Position numbers and translations under genes: made by a program. 9,057 bases of DNA from NCBI GenBank assembly GCA_002428015.1, contig DIZW01000009.1, positions 1-9,057 of the forward strand. The letters run 5' to 3'. The DNA comes from Oxalobacteraceae bacterium UBA6018 (GTDB lineage Bacteria; Pseudomonadota; Gammaproteobacteria; Burkholderiales; Burkholderiaceae_D). Under the pieces are notes generated by a model. The model had not been told where the DNA came from and searched no databases. It saw nothing but the letters and a program-made list of their open reading frames with translations. Shown here one piece after another: positions 1-5,686 of this stretch; positions within the stretch are counted from its first letter, which is position 1; each line of letters opens with the position of its first letter.

Positions 1-168
1 GCCACGGCCTCTGGTTGGCCTGAAGCGTTCCTAGCTGGTTATTTCGATGGTGATGGTTGCATGAGCGACAGGGGCCCGCTCGCTTCCAGCGTCAACCATG
101 CCTTAATCTACGGGGTGCGCGACTTGTTGCTGCGATTAAGCATCGAGGCGTCTATCAACGAAAGCACT
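1..168 (+). pseudogene. LAGLIDADG homing endonuclease / intein fragment
   Basis: The frame is open from the window edge and reads WPEAF-LAGYFDGDG-CMSD, with a near-perfect LAGLIDADG motif at 31-57. It continues into a segment (VNHAL..VRDLLLRLSIEASI, about 88-156) that matches the S..L...V..LLLRLGI..SI pattern usually found after this motif in intein and free homing endonucleases. In that family the motif helix packs at the centre of the DNA-cleaving fold, and its last acidic residue binds the catalytic metal. Only about 55 residues are visible. The rest of the domain and any intein splicing blocks are missing downstream, because the frame runs into transposase sequence at about 157-175. The 5' end lies outside the window. 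The ATG at 61 falls inside the domain and is not a real start. Codons here are less GC-rich than in the T6SS genes. The motif is seen directly; the family call is inference from it. The piece is very probably non-functional. Confidence 0.62.
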
Positions 169-468
169 GTTATCGTAGCCGTAATAATCGCTGTGGCCGT
201 CAACACTGACGGCGTGCGCGAGATCCTCGGCGTGGCGACCGGCGCGTCGGAAGCAGAGCCGTTCTGGACTGAGTTCCTGCGCAGCCTGACGCGGCGCGGC
301 CTGCGCGGCGTGAAACTGGTCATTTCGGATGCACACGAAGGCCTCAAGGCCGCTATCAGCAGGGTCCTGAAGACGACCTGGCAGCGCTGCCAGGTCAACT
401 TCCTGCGTAACGCCCTGGCCTACGCCAACAAGGGCCAACGCCACGCCGTGCTCGCCGTGATCAACTGA
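169..468 (+). pseudogene. IS256-family (mutator) transposase, internal fragment
   Basis: From about 175 the frame reads VAVIIAVAVNTDG..REILGV, followed by FWTEFLRSL, GVKLVISDAHEGLKAAI and TWQRCQVNFLRN. These are hallmark blocks of IS256-family DDE transposases, which move insertion sequences by cut-and-copy through a circle. The Asp of SDAHEGL (328-330) is the second catalytic Asp. The first Asp (usually in a DATY/DGTY block just upstream) is replaced by unrelated homing-endonuclease sequence, and the third catalytic residue (Glu) lies beyond the TGA at 466-468. About 98 residues remain of a normal length near 400, so the product cannot be active. The usual WQRC.VHF.RN block has Asn in place of His. 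The transposase frame is continuous with the upstream endonuclease fragment, so the open frame is a chimera of two broken genes. Confidence 0.85.
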
Positions 469-471
469 TCG

Positions 472-486
472 GGAGCCCAAGGCTCC
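472..486. repeat. Perfect 6-bp stem hairpin behind the transposase fragment
   Basis: GGAGCC (472-477), loop CAA, GGCTCC (481-486). The hairpin starts four bases after the chimeric frame stops. No T-tract follows, so it is not a convincing intrinsic terminator. It may be a scar or structured end left when the insertion sequence lost its C-terminal half. Confidence 0.4.
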
Positions 487-495
487 AATGGATCG

Positions 496-530
496 CGACT
501 CTTACACCACATCCCGGGACACGATCGTCC
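496..530. other. Possible right terminal region of the decayed IS256 element
   Basis: The segment CTCTTACACCACATCCCGGGACACGATC is written here in parts: CTTACACCACA at 501-511 and GGGACACGATCG at 516-527. Its layout, a TTACAC block then a GGACAC block, resembles the right ends of IS256-family elements, which sit just behind the transposase stop. No matching left end is in the window, so this rests on resemblance only. If right, the element lost its transposase C-terminus by internal deletion and its end is near 530. Confidence 0.25.
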
Positions 531-830
531 ATTTTGGCGCTACAGCCAAGGGTTCTTCGTTCCACACGCTACTTGTGGTGGCGTTTCTGGCGTCGCTTTG
601 CGGGCGGGAAGGGGACATCTACGGCCCACAGGCGCGCATTTGCAGCCCCGTCAGCATTGCCAGTCCAGCCCTCGACCGCGCTTTTAGGATCTTCCGGGTA
701 TTTCTGCTGCTCATGCGCGATCGCTGTCGGGCCCCAATGTTGAGACGATTTCTTTAGCTAATTACCTAGCGTTTTCTGTCGAGAAACCTTACAGCCAGCG
801 GCCACATTTATTTTTAGCAACTCCAAGCTA
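531..830. other. Non-coding or degenerate intergenic stretch
   Basis: No convincing gene is seen. Short open frames exist on both strands, including 488-757 plus and an ATG-less minus frame from about 757 down to 573. None has a ribosome binding site, recognisable motifs or the third-position GC bias of the genes to the right. After about 745 the sequence becomes AT-rich, as expected for a promoter region. An inverted repeat TTTCT-GTCG-AGAAA lies at 773-786, about 70 bp upstream of the sigma-54 promoter, where an enhancer-binding protein could sit; that role is speculative. Confidence 0.45.
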
Positions 831-854
831 TTGATTCTCAACAGATATATTTCC

Positions 855-870
855 GGGCATAAACTTTGCA
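855..870 (+). promoter_or_regulatory. Sigma-54 (RpoN) -24/-12 promoter
   Basis: The sequence GGGCATAAACTTTGCA matches the sigma-54 consensus TGGCAC..N..TTGCA. The invariant GG is at 856-857 and the GC at 868-869, exactly 12 bases apart, and the CA after GG and TTGCA at the -12 element are also present. The predicted transcription start is near 881, giving a leader of about 24 bases before the ATG at 905. No good sigma-70 pair with normal spacing was found here. A sigma-54 promoter implies an upstream-bound AAA+ activator. Confidence 0.65.
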
Positions 871-892
871 TGCATGAGATAAAATCCACTTT

Positions 893-897
893 GGGGA
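893..897 (+). promoter_or_regulatory. Ribosome binding site of the small exported protein
   Basis: GGGGA lies seven bases before the ATG at 905. This good Shine-Dalgarno match fixes that start and lies inside the short leader predicted from the sigma-54 promoter. Confidence 0.6.
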
Positions 898-904
898 CTC
901 AATC

Positions 905-1351
905 ATGAAATCCGTTGTCGCGGCTGTGTCCGCCTTGCTGCTGTCGGCTTCCGCCGGCGCCAACGCAATCCCGGTGGAGCCGGCCCCGCTGGCGGCCGCC
1001 TCGGGCACCGGTGCGTTGCTGGCATTCCCAGAACGCGCGATGCTTCAAGCCGCCCCGTGGAACGACGCAAACGACACCGCCAACGAGGCCCGCGCGCGCA
1101 GCCTGCGCGGCGCCATGAACATTCGTCCGGTCGCGCACCTGTATGCGCTTGCCGGCGGTCTCGACGCCAGCCTGATCGCCGCGCCGACGCGTGTCAGCAT
1201 GCTCGATGCCCGCGAACCGGAGCAGCCGCGCATGAGCTTTGCCAACACCATCGGCCTGTCGGAGATGAATTCGCTGCCCGACCTGACCTCGATCTTCCTG
1301 CTGATCCTGTCGATCGCGGCCATCGTCAAGTGGCGCACAAAAGAGGACTGA
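905..1351 (+). CDS. Small exported protein with C-terminal membrane anchor, PEP-CTERM-like
   Basis: This is a 148-residue protein of unknown function. Residues 1-21 form a signal peptide: MKS, a hydrophobic core, then ANA as a likely signal peptidase I site before IPVEP. The middle is Ala/Pro-rich, with no recognised domain and no cysteines. The C-terminus has Leu-Pro-Asp-Leu (124-127), a hydrophobic helix (about 128-143, SIFLLILSIAAIVKW) and a short charged tail RTKED. This order (Pro/acidic motif, helix, basic end) is that of exosortase substrates (PEP-CTERM proteins), but the motif is LPDL rather than VPEP and the tail ends in acidic residues. The start is supported by the ribosome binding site and the sigma-54 promoter. 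Sigma-54 control has been described for PEP-CTERM genes in floc-forming Betaproteobacteria with the PrsK/PrsR regulators, which fits. The alternative is a plain small single-pass membrane protein. An exosortase gene is not in the window. Confidence 0.75.
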   Translation: MKSVVAAVSALLLSASAGANAIPVEPAPLAAASGTGALLAFPERAMLQAAPWNDANDTANEARARSLRGAMNIRPVAHLYALAGGLDASLIAAPTRVSMLDAREPEQPRMSFANTIGLSEMNSLPDLTSIFLLILSIAAIVKWRTKED

Positions 1352-1411
1352 ACCGGCCGCTTGCATGCCGGTGTTAAACTAACTTCTGGTCAATTTTCGA
1401 TACATCGGCAC

Positions 1412-2092
1412 ATGCCGGCGATACGTTCAATTCCCCACCCCGATACCGCTGCCATCCTGGAATGGCAGCGCACCACGGACGCGCAGCAGGTCTACGCGAT
1501 CCATACCAATGTCCTGGCACGCACGCCGCCTGGCATGGTGCGCGCCGATTCGCTCGCCCATTTTGAAAACCACGTCGAGATGGATGGCTTGATGGTGGCC
1601 TGCCATCTGCCCGATGGCGCCATGGTGGCGTATGGCGTGCTCGCCGTCGCCTCGCCTATCGTCGCGCACGTGGCGCATCTGCTGCGTGCCAGTGCGCAGC
1701 GCCTGGCGGTGCTGGACGGTGCAGCCGCCTTGCCGGAGTGGCGCGGCCATTGCCTGCATCAGGCGGCGATCGCGCGGCGCATCGACCACGCCGCGGCCCT
1801 CGGACGCAGCATGGTGGCCGCCACCGTCGCGCCCAGTAACCTGCGCGCGCTGCGCAGCATGCTGCGCGCCGGGCTGACGATTCGCGCCTACGCCAACATG
1901 TACGGCGGCCTGGCGCGCCTGGTCGTCACGCACGACAGCATGGAAGCCACGCGCGCATGGCGGCATGAGAGCAGCGTCGCCGTGGCCGACCTGGCCTCGC
2001 ACCAGATCATGCTGGCCGCCGGTTACACCGGCTATGCATGCAACCAAAGCGATGCCGGTGAATGGATGATCGCGTACGGCCACGCAGGCTGA
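1412..2092 (+). CDS. GNAT-fold N-acetyltransferase-like protein
   Basis: A 226-residue soluble protein. The C-terminal half has the GNAT layout: a beta strand (MVAYGVLAV, 71-79), then LPEWRGHCLHQAAIARRIDHAAALG (107-131) as motif A with its helix, then MVAATVAPSNLRALRSMLRAGL (134-155) as motif B with the conserved Asn (143) before the final helix. GNAT enzymes transfer acetyl from acetyl-CoA to amines; no substrate can be named. The acetyl-CoA loop, normally Q/R-x-x-G-x-G/A, reads R-G-H-C-L-H, so both expected small residues are replaced and activity may be weak or lost. The ATG at 1412 is preferred over an in-frame TTG at 1361, although neither has a strong ribosome binding site. The gene begins 60 bp after the exported protein and could share its transcript. 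It ends 81 bp before the end of the convergent kinase gene, with no visible terminator between them. Confidence 0.72.
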   Translation: MPAIRSIPHPDTAAILEWQRTTDAQQVYAIHTNVLARTPPGMVRADSLAHFENHVEMDGLMVACHLPDGAMVAYGVLAVASPIVAHVAHLLRASAQRLAVLDGAAALPEWRGHCLHQAAIARRIDHAAALGRSMVAATVAPSNLRALRSMLRAGLTIRAYANMYGGLARLVVTHDSMEATRAWRHESSVAVADLASHQIMLAAGYTGYACNQSDAGEWMIAYGHAG

Positions 2093-2173
2093 TGCCGCGT
2101 CCATCGGCGGCCAACGCCACACCTGTACCCCGCCTACCGCGCGCGTCCGACGAGCCTTCTATCCTGACGCTTA

Positions 2174-4762
2174 TCAGCCGCGCCGCCCGCGCCGCTTCTC
2201 GCGCTCGCGCTGGCGCAGCACGTCGATCATCACGTTGAAGGTGCGCGCCAGGCGGCCGAGTTCGTCGTTGCTGGTGACCTTGATGTTGGCCCGGTCGTAG
2301 TCCCCTTCCTTGAGCGCGTTGGCGGCGTCGGTTAGGCGCGCGATCGGCCGCACGATGCTGCGCGCGAACAGCACGGCCATCACGAGGAAGGCCAGGCCGA
2401 CCAGGGCCACGCTCACCAGCACGTTGGCGAACAGCCGGCGCAGCGGCGCGTCGAAGCTGTCGCGCGATTCGGTCACGCCCACCACCCAGTCATGCCCGTG
2501 CACGGGCGCATAACCGGCATATTCGTCGTTGCCGCTCAAGGTGGAGTGGTAGCTGATGTTCCCCGTGTGCGTGGCGTGCACCAGCGCGCGCGCGAGCTCG
2601 GGCATCCGCAGGCTGTCGATATGCGCCTTGCGAAAGCGCTGGTCGGCGGCGATGCGCATCTGGGCGTTCGCTGACAGCGGCGCCAGGCTGTGGTGCAGCT
2701 GGCGCGCGTCCGGGTAGTAAATCAGCACGCCGTCGCCGTCGATCATGAACGGCACGCGCGGGCTGCCGGCGGTGACTTCGTCGAGCATCGCGCCAAAAGT
2801 CGATGCCTTGATGCGCAGGACCACCACGCCGATCACCTTGTGCTCGGGGTCGAACACCGGGTTGGCGTAGTACATGCCGCGCTTGCCTTCGGTGGCGCCG
2901 ACGATGATGCCGGTTTTGAACGGGTGGCCCTGGCGCGCTTCGCGGAAGTACTCGCGAAAGCGGAAGTTGAGCCCGGCCACGCCCGGCTCGCTGGACACCA
3001 GCGCCAGCCCGTCGGCGTTCATCAGGAACATCAGGTGCACGTCGGGATTGGTCTTGATCAGGTTGGCGAGCTTGGCCTCGACCGTCCGCTTGCGGCTGCC
3101 GCCAGGGTGCTCGAGGTAGGCGATGAAGTCGCTGTCGGTGGCTATGAAGTTGGCCAGGTTCTGGCTGTCGCTGATCAGCTGGGCGATGCGCCCTGCCGTG
3201 CTCTGGGCCAGCCGTTCGAGGTTACGCAGCTCGCTGTTGGAGACGGCGGCCACCGAGCCGTTGAGGTTGTAGTAGGCGGTGATGAGCATCGGCGCGAGCG
3301 CGGCGACGACCATGGCGATCGTCATCTTGACCACCATCGGCCAGGAGGCCGGGCGCAGCATGGCGCGCCCGAGCTGCAGGGCGCGCCGCTTGAGCAGGCG
3401 CGGGGAGTCGAGCAGCGCGCGCAGGCTTTCGTTGCCGGTGCCGGGCTCCGCTTCGCCGGCGTTGAGCGCGTCCTGCAGCGCCAGGCTGCCGGCGTGCGCG
3501 GCGAACAGCATCTGCGACAGGGCCTGCAGGGTTTGCGGGCGCGCTGGCGCGTTTAGCTCCAGCGCCCAGTCGATCGCGCGCAAAAAGCTGTCGCTGTAGC
3601 GGCCCGCGCCGGCTTCCAGCGCCGGCAGCATGGCCTGCTCGCCGCTGGCGCGGGCGGGCGCGGGCGGCGGCTTGGCGCCGGTGACCATCCAGTACAGCGT
3701 GGCGCCGAGGGCGTAGATGTCGGTCCACGGTCCTTGCGCGCCGGCGCCGTATTGTTCGGGCGGCGCGTAGCCGGGCGTGACCACGTCGGCCATCGTGCTG
3801 GCCGGGCCGACGGTGGCGCGCGCGGCGCCGAAGTCGAGCAGCACCAGGCTGCCGTCGTCCTTGCGCACGTAGACGTTGTCGGGCTTGATGTCGCGGTGCA
3901 GGAATCCGGCCGCGTGCACCACGCCCAGGCCGTCGAGCAGCGGCTGCAGGAGGCTGAGCAGCTCGGCCTCGGGAATGTCCTTGCGGCCCTCCCACCACTT
4001 CCTGAGCGGCTGGCCGCGCTCGTATTCGAGCACCATGTAGGCGGTGTGGTTGGCCTCGAAAAAGCGCGCCACGCGCACGATGTTCGGGTGGCGGAAGGTG
4101 GCCAGGGTGCGCGCTTCGACCAGGAAGCTGTCGAGCCCATTCTGGTACAGCGTGACGTCCTCCGGCCAGCGCGGCGAAACCGATTTGTCGTTTGAGCGCT
4201 GCGCGACTTCGGCCGGCAGGTATTCCTTGATCGCGACCTTGGCGTTCAGGTGCACGTCGGTGGCCAGGTAGGTGACGCCGAAGCCGCCCTGCCCCAGCAC
4301 GGCGTCGATGCGGTATTCGAACAGATTGAAGCCGGGCGCGAGCACCAGCGGGGTGGCCGGGGCGTTGGCGTGCGAGGGCTTGAGCGGCATCGGCCAGTCG
4401 GGGGCGGCGTGCACCTGCGCGGACGGCGCCAGCACGGTGGAGTCGTCGTCGGGCGCGGCGCGGCGGTGCAGGACGGTGGAGTCGTCGTCCTCAATTCCCA
4501 CGCGATGCAGGACGGTGGAATCGTCGTCCGCGGTGCCGACGCGGTGCAGCGCGGTGGCGTCATCGTGCTGGGCGCCGGCGCGGTGCAGCACGGTGGAGTT
4601 GTCGTCAACGCTCGGCTGCGTGGGCGGCAGGTCCGCGGCCGCGGCCCGCAGCGCGGCCTCCTGCAACTGGCGCAGGCGCCTTTCGATGGCGACGATTTTT
4701 TCCAGCGCGACGACGCGGCGCTGTAGCGCGGCAGGGTCGTTTGTCTCGGTTGCGCCGGCCAT
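2174..4762 (-). CDS. ppkA: T6SS-associated membrane Ser/Thr kinase (PpkA type) with dCache-HAMP
   Basis: An 862-residue kinase. In T6SS, PpkA phosphorylates the FHA protein (Fha1/TagH) to trigger assembly. Order of parts: coiled-coil-like helix (about 12-43); five 13-residue D-D-x-S/A-T repeats (53-111); Hanks-type kinase (about 150-422) with GQGGFGVTY, AIK Lys179, HRDIKPDN (catalytic Asp291), DFG Asp310 and PGYAPPEQ, all intact; TM1 (475-499); periplasmic dCache (about 500-775) with a DctB-like stretch (GLNFRFREYF, then TEGKRGMYY and PVFD, 597-638); TM2 (778-800); HAMP (801-852); a basic end. P. aeruginosa PpkA has a VWA-type region where dCache sits here. The ATG at 4762 is chosen over an in-frame TTG at 4786, since neither has a clear Shine-Dalgarno and ATG is likelier. 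It is divergent from pppA. The kinase call is sure. The T6SS role is inferred from its neighbours. Confidence 0.9.
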   Translation of the reverse strand: MAGATETNDPAALQRRVVALEKIVAIERRLRQLQEAALRAAAADLPPTQPSVDDNSTVLHRAGAQHDDATALHRVGTADDDSTVLHRVGIEDDDSTVLHRRAAPDDDSTVLAPSAQVHAAPDWPMPLKPSHANAPATPLVLAPGFNLFEYRIDAVLGQGGFGVTYLATDVHLNAKVAIKEYLPAEVAQRSNDKSVSPRWPEDVTLYQNGLDSFLVEARTLATFRHPNIVRVARFFEANHTAYMVLEYERGQPLRKWWEGRKDIPEAELLSLLQPLLDGLGVVHAAGFLHRDIKPDNVYVRKDDGSLVLLDFGAARATVGPASTMADVVTPGYAPPEQYGAGAQGPWTDIYALGATLYWMVTGAKPPPAPARASGEQAMLPALEAGAGRYSDSFLRAIDWALELNAPARPQTLQALSQMLFAAHAGSLALQDALNAGEAEPGTGNESLRALLDSPRLLKRRALQLGRAMLRPASWPMVVKMTIAMVVAALAPMLITAYYNLNGSVAAVSNSELRNLERLAQSTAGRIAQLISDSQNLANFIATDSDFIAYLEHPGGSRKRTVEAKLANLIKTNPDVHLMFLMNADGLALVSSEPGVAGLNFRFREYFREARQGHPFKTGIIVGATEGKRGMYYANPVFDPEHKVIGVVVLRIKASTFGAMLDEVTAGSPRVPFMIDGDGVLIYYPDARQLHHSLAPLSANAQMRIAADQRFRKAHIDSLRMPELARALVHATHTGNISYHSTLSGNDEYAGYAPVHGHDWVVGVTESRDSFDAPLRRLFANVLVSVALVGLAFLVMAVLFARSIVRPIARLTDAANALKEGDYDRANIKVTSNDELGRLARTFNVMIDVLRQREREKRRGRRG
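4430..4606 (-). repeat. Five tandem 39-bp repeats encoding 13-residue Asp-Ser-Thr units
   Basis: Inside the kinase gene, five units follow the pattern D-D-D-S-T-V-L-H-R-x-x-x-x. The Thr residues recur at exactly 13-residue spacing (57, 70, 83, 96 and 109, counted from the ATG at 4762). Unit 2 reads D-D-A-T-A-L, and unit 5 ends the array with D-D-D-S-T-V-L-A-P. Acidic residues before a Thr suit phospho-threonine acceptor sites bound by FHA domains. That use is inference. Confidence 0.85.
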
Positions 4763-4786
4763 TTTTTCGCGATTTCTATCGATCAA

Positions 4787-4792
4787 TGTATA
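4787..4792 (-). promoter_or_regulatory. Candidate -10 element of the kinase gene
   Basis: On the minus strand TATACA lies 24 bases before the ATG at 4762. Seventeen bases upstream is only a weak -35 match (GTGCAA). The dyad at 4795-4815 falls between and over these elements, so a protein bound there would block the promoter. Confidence 0.35.
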
Positions 4793-4794
4793 GC

Positions 4795-4815
4795 GTGCAT
4801 GCTAGCATGTTGCAC
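4795..4815. promoter_or_regulatory. Dyad operator candidate between ppkA and pppA
   Basis: A perfect 12-bp palindrome, CATGCTAGCATG (4798-4809), is nested in an imperfect 21-bp dyad with GTGCA on the left and TGCAC on the right. Further out, TGTAT (4787-4791) and ATACA (4820-4824) form another inverted pair. The dyad lies in the 79-bp gap between two divergent genes, which suits one regulator controlling both. No T-tract follows, so it is not a terminator. Confidence 0.5.
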
Positions 4816-4841
4816 ATTAATACAGGCGAAAAGCTAAGCGG

Positions 4842-5675
4842 ATGAGCACCTGGAAACAGCTAACCCCCAGCATCTACCACCGCCTCGGTTTCGGCTCGGT
4901 GTACGGCCTGACCGACGTGGGCCTGGTGCGCAAGTCGAACGAGGATAACTTCCTGGTGGACGTGGCGCTGGGCCTGGTCGCGGTGGGCGACGGCATGGGC
5001 GGCCACGATGGCGGCGAGATCGCCAGCCACGACGCCTTGTTGGCCCTGCGCGACGCGCTCGCCGCCGCCCAGGGCGAGCAGACCAATCCGGCTGGCGCCA
5101 TCGACGCGCTCGACCCGGACGCCACCTGGCAGGATGAGCACATGCCGTCCGTGATGGCCGTGCACGAGGCGGTCGCCTTCGCCAACGCCCAGGTGTACAA
5201 GGCCAACCTGCGCAACGAGCACGGCGAAGGCGGCGGCATGGGCACGACCCTGACCGGCTTCTGGCAGGCGAATAACACCGGACCGCTGATCGTGTTCCAC
5301 GTCGGCGACAGCCGCCTCTACCGTTACCGCGCCGGCGAACTCGCGGTGCTCACGCGCGACCAGACTTTGTACCAGCAGGCGCTCGAGGCCGGCGTGTCGG
5401 AGGACTTCCCGCCACGCAATCTGTTGCTGCAGGCGATCGGCCCGACCGCCGAGGTGACGCCGGACGTGAAGGTGGTCACGCCGCGCGCGGGCGACCTGTA
5501 TCTGCTGTGCAGCGACGGCTTGTACGGCAACACGCCGCACGCGGCCATCGCCGGGCTGATGGCGGCCGCCACGGCGCAAAGCCTGGACCAGTGCTGCGCG
5601 CAATTGATCGCCCTGGCCAAGACCCACGGCAGCCGCGACAACATCACGGCGGTGCTGGCGCTCTGCGAGCAGTAG
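4842..5675 (+). CDS. pppA: PP2C-family Ser/Thr phosphatase of T6SS (PppA)
   Basis: A 277-residue soluble phosphatase of the metal-dependent PPM/PP2C family. In T6SS, PppA removes the phosphate that PpkA places on the FHA protein and so turns secretion down. The family motifs are in order: DVGLVRKSNEDNF (25-37, Glu34 and Asp35), VGDGMGGHDGGE (48-59, with metal ligand Asp50), GMGTTLTGF (132-140), VGDSRLYRYR (154-163), LTRDQTLYQQAL (170-181), AIGPTAEVTPD (198-208), LCSDGLYGN (222-230, Asp225) and GSRDNITAVLA (263-273, Asp266). All expected metal-binding Asp residues are present, so it should be active. There is no signal peptide or membrane segment. The length is near the bacterial single-domain norm. 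It is not fused to TagF, as happens in Agrobacterium, and it diverges from the kinase gene. The ribosome binding site is weak. Its stop is 11 bp from the stop of the convergent tagF. Confidence 0.93.
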   Translation: MSTWKQLTPSIYHRLGFGSVYGLTDVGLVRKSNEDNFLVDVALGLVAVGDGMGGHDGGEIASHDALLALRDALAAAQGEQTNPAGAIDALDPDATWQDEHMPSVMAVHEAVAFANAQVYKANLRNEHGEGGGMGTTLTGFWQANNTGPLIVFHVGDSRLYRYRAGELAVLTRDQTLYQQALEAGVSEDFPPRNLLLQAIGPTAEVTPDVKVVTPRAGDLYLLCSDGLYGNTPHAAIAGLMAAATAQSLDQCCAQLIALAKTHGSRDNITAVLALCEQ

Positions 5676-5686
5676 CCGCCGCTTCT

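Noticed and set aside
488..757. 89-codon plus frame and an ATG-less minus frame in the same region
   Set aside because: Neither has a ribosome binding site, a domain or codon bias like the true genes. They are treated as degenerate DNA.
899..1366. Minus-strand open frame opposite the small exported protein
   Set aside because: The plus-strand gene has a signal peptide, a ribosome binding site and a promoter. The minus frame is an Arg/Gly/Gln-rich shadow.
2690..3556. 288-codon plus-strand open frame inside the kinase gene
   Set aside because: It is antisense to the Cache, TM1 and kinase C-lobe coding region. It is Val/Gly/Arg/His-biased, without motifs or a ribosome binding site.
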